From NCBI GenBank assembly GCA_031549085.1, contig JAVBQL010000022.1, positions 1 through 22,798 on the forward strand: a stretch of 22,798 nt of DNA. The letters run 5' to 3'. Shown in pieces: positions 7,117 through 14,963 of the stretch. The position numbers and the translations under genes were made by a program. The notes under the pieces are model-generated. The model was not told the DNA's origin. It saw nothing but the letters and a program-made list of their open reading frames with translations, and ran no database searches. The DNA comes from JAVBQL01 sp031549085 (GTDB lineage Bacteria > Spirochaetota > GWE2-31-10 > MWDO01). The stretch's first letter is position 1; every line of letters begins with the position of its first letter.

Positions 7117-8039
7117 CGCGTAAAGAGTTTTTAGAAAAATCTGCAAAGGCACTAGGGGCCATTGCAATTGGTAAAATAGCAACCACAAACAGCAAACTTT
7201 TTTCAAAGTCGGTTGCTAACTATCCCGATTTAGTCGCTGTTCGTTCAGGCGAACCTGAAGAGATGTTTGATATAGGTATAAAGGCTATTGGAGGAATAGA
7301 GAGATTTGTCAAAAAAGGACAAACTGTTGTTGTAAAGCCAAATATTGGCTGGGATAAAAAGCCTGAAGAGGGGGCCAATACAAACCCAAAACTGGTTAAA
7401 CGTATAATAGAGGCCTGCTATCAGGCGGGGGCAAAGAGGGTCTATGTGTTTGATAATACATGTGACTACTGGGAAAATTGCTACAAAAACTCTGGTATAA
7501 AAGAGGCCGCAGAGTCTGTTGGAGGAGTTGTTGTCTCTGGTGATGAAGAGAGGGACTATAAGCTTGTAAATATAAAAGGTGCTAAACTTATTCCAACAGC
7601 GAAGGTTCATCGCTTGGTTGTTGATAGTGATGTTTTTATAAATGTTCCAGTTTTGAAACATCATGGCGGAGGACGTGTTACTGCCGCTATGAAGAATCTG
7701 ATGGGCTGTGTCTGGGATAGGAGAGCCTATCACTCAAAGGGGCTTCATCAAGCAATTGCTGAATTTTGTCTCTATAAAAAGCCAGATCTTAATATAATTG
7801 ATGCCTATCGTATGATGACAAAGCATGGTCCAAGAGGGATATCTCTAAATGATATCGCTATATTAAAAAATCAGTTTTTATCTACAGATATAGCTGCTAT
7901 TGATGTTGCTGCAATTAGGACATTTGGGCTTGAGCCAACCAGTGTAGAGTATATAAATTTTGCAAAGGAATTTAATATTGGCCAGACAGATTTATCAAAG
8001 CTTAATATAGCAAGATTGAGTACAGAAGCAAGTAGCTAA
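7113..8039 (+). CDS. DUF362 protein with twin-arginine-like N-terminus
   Basis: This 308-residue protein matches the DUF362 family, known by segments such as VVVKPNIGWD, a GAKRVYVFDN stretch, the long KHHGGGRVTAAMKNLMGCVWDRR region and a following NIIDAYR. DUF362 proteins are often found with or fused to 4Fe-4S ferredoxins; their chemistry is poorly defined. The N-terminus reads MTRKEFLEKSAKALGAIAIG, a Tat-signal layout (T-R-K-x-F-L then a mild hydrophobic stretch) in which the second arginine is lysine. Lying directly after tatC with a four-base overlap, it is the likely client of this Tat system. AGGGAGG upstream fixes the start. Export is inference; the R-to-K change could weaken it, and no clear signal-peptidase site is evident. 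Confidence 0.85.
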   Translation: MTRKEFLEKSAKALGAIAIGKIATTNSKLFSKSVANYPDLVAVRSGEPEEMFDIGIKAIGGIERFVKKGQTVVVKPNIGWDKKPEEGANTNPKLVKRIIEACYQAGAKRVYVFDNTCDYWENCYKNSGIKEAAESVGGVVVSGDEERDYKLVNIKGAKLIPTAKVHRLVVDSDVFINVPVLKHHGGGRVTAAMKNLMGCVWDRRAYHSKGLHQAIAEFCLYKKPDLNIIDAYRMMTKHGPRGISLNDIAILKNQFLSTDIAAIDVAAIRTFGLEPTSVEYINFAKEFNIGQTDLSKLNIARLSTEASS

Positions 8040-8042
8040 GAG

Positions 8043-8056
8043 ATATTTATAAATAT
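8043..8056. repeat. Perfect 14-bp palindrome between DUF362 and polyferredoxin genes
   Basis: ATATTTATAAATAT is a perfect palindrome in the 66-bp gap. In such AT-rich sequence it may be chance; an operator or mRNA processing site is possible. Confidence 0.25.
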
Positions 8057-8105
8057 AATTTAGTAAAAAGTACAAATTTAAAGAACAATTATAGGACATC
8101 TACTT

Positions 8106-9623
8106 ATGAATAAAATTTTTTATAGATTAAGAATTGCTTTTCAAATAATTTTTAATGTTCTATTTTTCTCTCTCTTTATATTTGCACTACCAATAGCTCT
8201 TGGCAATATTTTAATAAAAACAGAGTTTTTTACCCTCTTTTCAGCACTCTCTACCTTTGCTTATTCACTTTTCGTATTAATACTCTATATAGTTATCACA
8301 ATAATTTTTGGCAGATTCTATTGTTCTATTCTCTGTCCATTGGGGGCAATGCAGGATCTTTTTATCAATATTAAACCAAAGAGAAAAAAAATGTATCCGC
8401 CATACAGCACAAAAATTACAAATATTTTTAGATTTATAGCAGTGCTTATCTTTTCTGTATCAATTTTCGCATCTGCCTCTTGGGTTGCTGGCCTCTTTGA
8501 TCCATATAGTATGAGTGCTAGGCTCTTTACAAACGTAGTTCAGCCGCTGCTGTTTAGGATTTATGATTGGATTGTCTTCGCATTAAATAGGGCAGATATC
8601 TACTTTCTAAAACCTGTAATGGTAAACCCAGCTTCACTTTGGGTGACATTATCATCGCTTTTACTTCCCTTGGCGATAGTAGTTATTGCTGTAGTAAAGT
8701 CAGAGCGCTCATATTGCAACTCATTTTGTCCTGTGGGGGCTATTCTATCTATATTATCTCGCTTCTCAATATTCAAAATAGTTATTGATGAAAACAGCTG
8801 TATCAACTGTGCATTGTGCGAAAAATCGTGTCCAGCATATGCAATAGATAGTAAAAATTATAAAGTTGATCAATCTAGATGTGTTAGGTGTCTAAAGTGT
8901 CAAGCCATATGTCCAAAAAAGTCAATAAGCTTCACACCAGAGACTGAAGGGACTAAAAGCGATAGGCTCTCATTTTTTGATAAGAGCATAACCATCGCTT
9001 CGGGCACTATTGCTGCCCTTGTGATACCAGATAGGCTTCTTCGCAAGAAAAACTACACCGAATCTGAAACTAATTTTGTTAAGCGATCCATTCCACCAGG
9101 GGCTATTAGCTATAAGCATTTGAGCAATAGCTGTATTGGGTGCGGGCGATGTGTTGATATATGTCCAAGTAAAACTTTGAGACTTGATATAACAAACAAG
9201 CCATATCTAAACTATCATGAGGCGAGCTGTGAATATGAGTGCAACAAGTGTGGGATTGTCTGCCCTGTTGGGGCGATTCAAAAAAAGAGTGTTCCTGAGA
9301 AAAAACTTATAGCCATTGGGCTTGTAAATTTTATTAGCAACCTCTGTGTTGTTGTTACCGAAGGAAACGACTGCGGAGCATGTGCAGAGCACTGTCCAAC
9401 AGGGGCGGTTGTTATGGGGCCATACAATGATAGGCTCTATATTCCTGTGACTGACACAAAGTTGTGTGTTGGCTGCGGCTCTTGTGAGAGGGTCTGTCCT
9501 GTAAGGCCTGAGAGAGCAATTATTGTACAATCACTAAAGACGCACAAAACCGCAATGTCTCCCCATAGTGACAGCAGTGAACAGGCGCCAATGCAGATAG
9601 AGAACAACGATTTTAATTTTTGA
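8106..9623 (+). CDS. Membrane polyferredoxin, NapH-NapG-like fusion
   Basis: This 505-residue protein begins with a NapH-type membrane domain. Four helices (about 13-33, 43-68, 98-120 and 177-198) are interleaved with two cytoplasmic loops carrying FYCSILCPLGA and YCNSFCPVGA. Then comes a two-cluster ferredoxin (CINCALCEKSCP, CVRCLKCQAICP). Residues 286-308 read DRLSFFDKSITIASGTIAALVIP, a mildly hydrophobic linker resembling a worn-down Tat signal. The remainder is a NapG-type polyferredoxin with CIGCGRCVDICP, CEYECNKCGIVCP, CGACAEHCP and CVGCGSCERVCP. NapH and NapG usually pass electrons from quinol to a periplasmic enzyme; a similar role with the DUF362 partner is inference. Last gene of the Tat operon. 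Confidence 0.85.
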   Translation: MNKIFYRLRIAFQIIFNVLFFSLFIFALPIALGNILIKTEFFTLFSALSTFAYSLFVLILYIVITIIFGRFYCSILCPLGAMQDLFINIKPKRKKMYPPYSTKITNIFRFIAVLIFSVSIFASASWVAGLFDPYSMSARLFTNVVQPLLFRIYDWIVFALNRADIYFLKPVMVNPASLWVTLSSLLLPLAIVVIAVVKSERSYCNSFCPVGAILSILSRFSIFKIVIDENSCINCALCEKSCPAYAIDSKNYKVDQSRCVRCLKCQAICPKKSISFTPETEGTKSDRLSFFDKSITIASGTIAALVIPDRLLRKKNYTESETNFVKRSIPPGAISYKHLSNSCIGCGRCVDICPSKTLRLDITNKPYLNYHEASCEYECNKCGIVCPVGAIQKKSVPEKKLIAIGLVNFISNLCVVVTEGNDCGACAEHCPTGAVVMGPYNDRLYIPVTDTKLCVGCGSCERVCPVRPERAIIVQSLKTHKTAMSPHSDSSEQAPMQIENNDFNF

Positions 9624-9642
9624 TTTTTTTTTGATTTGTAAT

Positions 9643-9674
9643 TTAAAGCCCCCCATTTAGTATGGGGACTTTAA
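9643..9674. terminator. Hairpin between convergent genes
   Basis: TTAAAG (9643-9648) pairs with CTTTAA (9669-9674) and CCCCAT (9651-9656) with ATGGGG (9662-9667), with a small internal loop. A competing pairing joins GCCCCC (9648-9653) with GGGGGC (9684-9689). It sits between convergent genes, so it probably ends one or both, but the U-run is poor. Confidence 0.5.
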
Positions 9675-9757
9675 TGTTTGGAAGGGGGCTAAAACCTTTC
9701 TAATCTCGCTAGATATATAGCAGTGCTCTATTAAAAATCACCTCTTAATTTAGAACA

Positions 9758-12700
9758 CTAATTCCATGTATAACCTGTATCCCAAAAATTATCCCCTGTT
9801 CCTTCTATATCATAGATCATTGCGGAAGCACCAATGACACTCTCATCTTTGTAAAATTTATGAGTACCAGGACCTTTCCATAATGCAGTGTTACTGGGTG
9901 ATGTTACTGTCTGTTCTCTTCCATATATTATCACTCCATTTGGTAATGTTGGAGCGATGGTCGCTTTTGCTGTAGTCATATTTCCTTGAAGAGCAATGGC
10001 TACTGCATTACTCATGCTGCTGGTTCCAGCTGCTCCTATTATTGTTCCGCCATATACATAAAGAGTTCCATATATATCAATGGCAAAAGCCTGTCCTGAA
10101 CTACCCAAGGTAGAATTGTTTGCCCCTACTATTTCAGTTTCTGTCCCATTAATAGTAATTGTAGCATTAGCATTGTTGTTGTTAATAGCATAGACAGTTG
10201 ATGTTCCTGTAATGGTACTATCTATTGTCCCTTTTATTGATCCACCACTTATATTAAGAGTAATGGCTTTAACATTAATAGCATAGGCACCACCTATACT
10301 GCCGCCACTAGCCCCCACTATTGTCGCCCCATTAATAGTGACTACAGCACCAAGCGCATTAGGTGCCCAGATAGCATAAACAGTACCGCTGGCACTGCTA
10401 CTTTCTGCCCCTATTAATGTTGCTCTATTAATATTAATTTCTACAGCAATAGAAGCAGTAGTATCGGTAAGATCATTGTTTATAGCATAAACAGTTACTG
10501 CTGTAGCTCCACTGCTTACTCCAACGATTTTTGCATCATCTATTGTAAGAGCCCTACTAGTATAAATAGCATAAATAGTTGTTGTTGCAGATCCACCTTT
10601 TAGTGCAGTAATTGATGCTGCAGCTCCCTCTATCTTAATATTCCCAGTGCTATTAAAAATAGCATGAACCGCACGTACACTGCTATTCTCTGCCCCTACT
10701 ATCTCTGTCCCATTAATAGTAATTTCGGCGGAGTAGGTGTTGTTAATAGCACGAATAGTTGGTGTTATACCGCTATAAACACTATCTACTATCCCTTTTA
10801 TTGCTCCACCACTTATATTAATATTAATCGTGCTACTGCTGCTAATAGTATAAACACTGCCATAAACCCCACTTCCCACTGTGCTTCTCTCTGCCCCAAC
10901 TATTGTTGAATCCTCAATAGTAATTGTGGCGCTGACATAGCTGCTGTTAATAGCAGAAACAGTTATTCCTGTAGTAGCGGTGGCAGTGCCATCTATTATT
11001 CCAGTGATTGTTGCACCATTCTTTATCTCAAGAGTTCTGGCATTACCATCAATGGCACGGACAGTAGATACACTGCCACCCTCTGCCCCAACTATTGTTG
11101 AATCATCAATAGTAATTGTGGCGCTGGTGTTGCCGCTGTTAATAGCATAGACAGTGACAGTTGATGTTCCTGTAATGGTACTATCTATTGTCCCTTTTAT
11201 TGTTCCGCCGGTTATACTAATGGTGTTGGCTTTACTATAAATAGCATAAAAATTAATCTCACTAAGAGTAGTGTCTACACTGATCTCTTGAGCTCCCACT
11301 ATTGTTGCACCATTAATAGTGATTGCGGCATCAGCATTGGCAAGATTATGGAGAGCATAAACAAAGCTTTTTGCAGTGCCACCTTTTATTGCAGTGATTG
11401 TGGCACTATTTATTTCAAGGGTTGTAACATTACTATAAATAGCGAAAACATTATATACACTACTATTTAGAGCCCCTACTATCTCTATCTCTTCTCCATC
11501 AATAGTAATTGTGGTGTTTATACTGTTATTGTTGTAAATGGCATGAACGTTCCCTATGGTAGCGGTTAGAGCATCTTTTATTCCAATGATTGTTGTAGTG
11601 CCACTTATCGTAAGAAGTGTAGCTTTACTATTAATAGCAGTACTTCCACTAGAGCCTCCAATCAAACTGCTATTCTCAGCTCCCACTATTGTTGAATCAT
11701 CAATAGTAATTTCAACGTTGGTATTACTGCTTAAAATAGCATAAACAGATGATGTTGATGTACCACCACTCATTCCAGTGATTGTGGCGCCAGTTATGCC
11801 AATAGTAGCGGCTGGCCCATAGATGGCATAGACTCCACCGACGCTTCCCCCACTAGCTCCTACTATTGTCGCTCCACTAATGGTGATTTCAGCAGCACTA
11901 TTAATGCTGTTGATAGCATAGGCAGCTGTTGTTGTGCTAGTGCTATCTTTTACCCCAGTGATTGTTCCGCCACTTATATCGAGAGTTACACCATTATTAT
12001 AGATAGCAGTGCGCACACTATTGTTTCCTGTAACTGTAGAGCTATCTAATGTTAGATAACTATTTATGCTGTTCTCAACAACACCGCTTGTGCTTGAGTT
12101 GTCTGAGGCATTGATGCTGGCGGTTATGATACAATTTTCAACTGTCAAATCTGCACTATTATATAGTCCCCTCTTCATTTCAAAGTTCTTGATAGTTATC
12201 TTTGACATTGTCTCACCCGTAGTTTGAGGGGCAGGAGGTGTTTTAAGTATAGCATCAAAAGTGGATCTCTCCTCAATACTTGCTGGGGCCTCCCATATAG
12301 CAGCTGTCGTTCCATCTGAAGCCGCAGGTGTATAGCTATATCCCCCCTCTATCACAACTCCATCTTTGTCGCTTATAGCATCCAACCCTATGCCAGATAG
12401 AGTGCTTAAATCTTCATTAGAAGTGTAAGTTCCATCGGCAGCGACTTTTATGGCAGCATAAGAGCCAACACCAGCATCACTGAAGTCTGCAGCTGCAACA
12501 CTCTCAAGTGCCCTTTTTATAGTTTTAAAAGGTTTAGATTCTGATCCATCATTATTAGTATCATCTCCATATGCAGATACATAGTATTCGCTCTCTGGCT
12601 TCTGCTCTAGGACAATAGTAAGCGTATAGTTACTCTCAATCTCACCGCTTTTGGTTGTATAATTAAGTATTATTCCTTCCTTGTAATTATCTTTTAAAAA

Positions 12701-13129
12701 AATAGTATCCACGTGGGTGGCTGATAGAGTATTGCTATCAATGTCAAGATTTTCTTGCTCATTGTTTTTGCTATAGGATAGATCCATCTTAGAAGTGCTA
12801 ACCGCTATCTTAAATTGTATATTTATTACAGGACCATCTGGCCAAAGATCAATTGGAACTAGCTCTTTAGGCACATTGCTTATCTTGCCGCTAAATTGTG
12901 TTTGATTTTTACTGGTTAGAATAAATTTATGAGAGTAGCTGCTCTTCTCGCCAGCACTATTTAATATAGTTATCTCTCTAATCATTGGGGGTATATCATC
13001 TAGGTTTTTAATCTGGTTATCATCAAAATTTAAATCATCAAAATAGTGAAATAGCGAACAGGATGAAAATAAAAAGAGTAGTAGAGCTCCTATTAGAATA
13101 GATACATTATCTTTATATTTTTTGTGCGT
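9758..13129 (-). CDS. Giant beta-helix repeat lipoprotein, apparent ACG start
   Basis: The longest ATG frame (from 12985) gives 1075 residues but has no ribosome binding site and no signal peptide. Upstream, the same frame stays open for 48 more codons. With ACG at 13129-13127 read as the start it gives M-HKKYKDNVSILIGALLLFLFSSC, a clear lipoprotein signal with lipobox FSSC. GGAGG (13140-13136) lies 6 bases before the ACG. The full product is then 1123 residues. The mature part starts with a beta-sandwich-like region, then YYVSAYGDDTNNDGS and KPFKTIKRAL, the opening of pectate-lyase/DUF1565-type beta-helix proteins. About 20 Ser/Thr-rich repeats of 28-36 residues follow, alternating between ITIDDSTIVGA-like and LEISGGTITGI-like versions, each ending near YAI. 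It probably forms a long surface-exposed beta-solenoid. Enzyme activity is not evident. Confidence 0.75.
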   Translation of the reverse strand, partial: THKKYKDNVSILIGALLLFLFSSCSLFHYFDDLNFDDNQIKNLDDIPPMIREITILNSAGEKSSYSHKFILTSKNQTQFSGKISNVPKELVPIDLWPDGPVINIQFKIAVSTSKMDLSYSKNNEQENLDIDSNTLSATHVDTIFLKDNYKEGIILNYTTKSGEIESNYTLTIVLEQKPESEYYVSAYGDDTNNDGSESKPFKTIKRALESVAAADFSDAGVGSYAAIKVAADGTYTSNEDLSTLSGIGLDAISDKDGVVIEGGYSYTPAASDGTTAAIWEAPASIEERSTFDAILKTPPAPQTTGETMSKITIKNFEMKRGLYNSADLTVENCIITASINASDNSSTSGVVENSINSYLTLDSSTVTGNNSVRTAIYNNGVTLDISGGTITGVKDSTSTTTAAYAINSINSAAEITISGATIVGASGGSVGGVYAIYGPAATIGITGATITGMSGGTSTSSVYAILSSNTNVEITIDDSTIVGAENSSLIGGSSGSTAINSKATLLTISGTTTIIGIKDALTATIGNVHAIYNNNSINTTITIDGEEIEIVGALNSSVYNVFAIYSNVTTLEINSATITAIKGGTAKSFVYALHNLANADAAITINGATIVGAQEISVDTTLSEINFYAIYSKANTISITGGTIKGTIDSTITGTSTVTVYAINSGNTSATITIDDSTIVGAEGGSVSTVRAIDGNARTLEIKNGATITGIIDGTATATTGITVSAINSSYVSATITIEDSTIVGAERSTVGSGVYGSVYTISSSSTININISGGAIKGIVDSVYSGITPTIRAINNTYSAEITINGTEIVGAENSSVRAVHAIFNSTGNIKIEGAAASITALKGGSATTTIYAIYTSRALTIDDAKIVGVSSGATAVTVYAINNDLTDTTASIAVEININRATLIGAESSSASGTVYAIWAPNALGAVVTINGATIVGASGGSIGGAYAINVKAITLNISGGSIKGTIDSTITGTSTVYAINNNNANATITINGTETEIVGANNSTLGSSGQAFAIDIYGTLYVYGGTIIGAAGTSSMSNAVAIALQGNMTTAKATIAPTLPNGVIIYGREQTVTSPSNTALWKGPGTHKFYKDESVIGASAMIYDIEGTGDNFWDTGYTWN

Positions 13130-13302
13130 GCTATACCTCCATTTCCTTTTTAAATAAGATGCCTCAATGAGATTATATCTTCATCAATACTGTTATAACA
13201 TATTATTATAATATAACATAATAATTTTTAATAAAAAAGATTTTTTTTCTTTACATATTTATTTATATCAAAAAAAGTTATTTTTAGCTCAATTGATAAA
13301 CT

Positions 13303-13330
13303 TTTCTTAAAAGTTCTGACTTTTAAGAAA
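13303..13330. promoter_or_regulatory. Perfect 12-bp inverted repeat between divergent genes
   Basis: TTTCTTAAAAGT (13303-13314) and ACTTTTAAGAAA (13319-13330) flank a TCTG loop. It lies about 36 bp upstream of the putative prfB -35 and in the divergent gap shared with the repeat lipoprotein. It may be an operator or a transcript-end hairpin; no strong T-run follows on either strand. Confidence 0.4.
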
Positions 13331-13366
13331 GGAAATAGATAGAAATATAAAAATAGATGAAACTAA

Positions 13367-13395
13367 TTGACATCTTACTTTTTTTATAATATTTT
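13367..13395 (+). promoter_or_regulatory. Putative promoter of prfB, possibly leaderless
   Basis: TTGACA (13367-13372) and TATTTT (13390-13395) are separated by 17 bp. Transcription would begin at about 13402, at or next to the ATG at 13404, and there is no Shine-Dalgarno sequence before it. Overlapping TATAAT boxes at 13385 and 13395 fit the -35 less well. Confidence 0.5.
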
Positions 13396-13403
13396 ATAAT
13401 TCT

Positions 13404-14498
13404 ATGTTAAATGATTATAAAAATGACATATATGATCTAAAAAACAGATGTGAAAAACTCATAGCTTTCGTTGATTTGGATAAATATAGGAGAAATATAA
13501 GAGAGCTTGAAACACATATGGAGTCGCCCAATTTTTGGGATGATAATGAGGCGAGTGCAAAGGTTCTAAAAAAGCTTCACAGCAACAAGAAGCAGCTGAC
13601 TATTTTTGAGGATCTGGTTGCAGAGGTTAATGATTTAATAGCCCTCTATGAACTCTCTGTTGAGGAGAAGGCAGTTGAATTTGAAAAAGAGATTGTTGAT
13701 AGTTTGGCCTATTTAAACAAGAAATTGAAGGATATAGAGACATTAGAACTATTATCACATGAGAATGATGAGTGTGATGCAATTGTGACCATACATTCAG
13801 GTGCAGGCGGCACTGAGGCTTGCGATTGGGCATTGATGCTCTATAGGATGTACAACAGGTGGGCGCTTTCGAAGGGTTTTGAGGTTGAGCTTTTTGATTA
13901 TCAAGATGGAGATGAGGCAGGGATAAAGAGCTCTACCTTTTTGGTAAGGGGTGACTACTCCTATGGATTTTTGAAAAATGAGTCAGGCATTCATCGTCTT
14001 GTGCGTATCTCTCCATTTGATGCAAACTCAAAACGCCATACATCGTTTGCATCTATCTATGTAACACCAGACATAGAGGATAATATAGAGATTGATATCA
14101 ATCAAGATGATCTAAAAATTGATACTTTTAGATCTGGCGGAGCTGGTGGGCAAAACGTTAATAAGGTTGAGACGGCGGTTCGAATTACTCACATGCCAAC
14201 GGGGATAGTGGTCGCTTGCCAGCAGGAGAGATCTCAATTAAAAAATAAAAATTTTGCGATGAAAATGTTAAAATCTAAGCTTTTTGACTACTATAATAAG
14301 CAGAAAGAAGCCGATAAACAAAAAGAGGAGAGCGAAAAAAAAGCTATCGAGTGGGGAAGCCAAATAAGAAGCTATACTTTTCAGCCATATACTATGGTTA
14401 AGGATCATAGGACAAAGGCTGAGGTTGGAAATATAGAGGCTGTTATGGATGGAGAGATAGATATATTTTTAATAGAGAGTTTAAAATTTTTTATTTGA
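13404..14498 (+). CDS. prfB: Peptide chain release factor 2
   Basis: This 364-residue protein reads UGA and UAA stop codons and releases the finished peptide. The RF2-specific recognition motif SPF is at residues 203-205, and the catalytic GGQ at 248-250 lies within RSGGAGGQNVNKVETAVRIT. The length agrees with RF2 (about 365). The N-terminal region LIAFVDLDKYRRNIRELE aligns with the E. coli segment around its programmed UGA frameshift, but here the frame is continuous, so the autoregulatory frameshift is absent. No in-frame upstream start exists because a TGA occurs at 13368, and no ribosome binding site precedes the ATG; the mRNA may be leaderless. Confidence 0.95.
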   Translation: MLNDYKNDIYDLKNRCEKLIAFVDLDKYRRNIRELETHMESPNFWDDNEASAKVLKKLHSNKKQLTIFEDLVAEVNDLIALYELSVEEKAVEFEKEIVDSLAYLNKKLKDIETLELLSHENDECDAIVTIHSGAGGTEACDWALMLYRMYNRWALSKGFEVELFDYQDGDEAGIKSSTFLVRGDYSYGFLKNESGIHRLVRISPFDANSKRHTSFASIYVTPDIEDNIEIDINQDDLKIDTFRSGGAGGQNVNKVETAVRITHMPTGIVVACQQERSQLKNKNFAMKMLKSKLFDYYNKQKEADKQKEESEKKAIEWGSQIRSYTFQPYTMVKDHRTKAEVGNIEAVMDGEIDIFLIESLKFFI

Positions 14499-14580
14499 TT
14501 TTTTATCTTAATTAAGTTAATATAGATTATGCCGAATTTAATATAGAGAATAAATTATTTGATCAATTTTTGGAGACATT

Positions 14581-14946
14581 ATGGCAAAAGTTTTGATTGT
14601 AGATGATCTAGCTTTTATAAAACTAATAATAAAGGACACGTTGGAAAAGACTGGTTTTGAAGTCGTTGGAGAGGCATCTAATGGTATAGAGGCTATAGAG
14701 CAATATAAAAAACTAAAACCAGATATAGTCTTAATGGATATTACTATGCCAAGAATGGATGGAATACAGGCATTACAGGAGATTATTAAAGCTGATCCTG
14801 CTGCAAAGGTTATAATGTGTTCTGCATTGGGACAACAAAAATTGATAATTCAGTCTATTCAGCTTGGAGCAAAGGACTTTATTGTAAAACCATTTAAGCC
14901 AGAACGTATTGTAGGTGCTATAAAAAAAGCTTTAAATATGCCATAA
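14581..14946 (+). CDS. CheY-like single-domain response regulator
   Basis: This 121-residue receiver has no output domain. Acidic residues D8 and D9, phosphoacceptor D53 in LMDITMP, S81 in MCSALGQQ and K103 in KPF are all present, so it should be phosphorylatable. Such stand-alone CheY-type receivers usually act by binding partner proteins, for instance in chemotaxis, but no chemotaxis genes are in the window to prove that. GGAG precedes the start. It is followed closely (17 bp) by the PEGA-domain gene, with which it may be co-transcribed. Confidence 0.92.
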   Translation: MAKVLIVDDLAFIKLIIKDTLEKTGFEVVGEASNGIEAIEQYKKLKPDIVLMDITMPRMDGIQALQEIIKADPAAKVIMCSALGQQKLIIQSIQLGAKDFIVKPFKPERIVGAIKKALNMP

Positions 14947-14963
14947 GTTTAAGAGCTTTTTAA

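Noticed and set aside
10664..11744. Several plus-strand open frames rich in C, Y, I and N
   Set aside because: They are antisense shadows of the repeat lipoprotein and reflect its repeats; none has a ribosome binding site.
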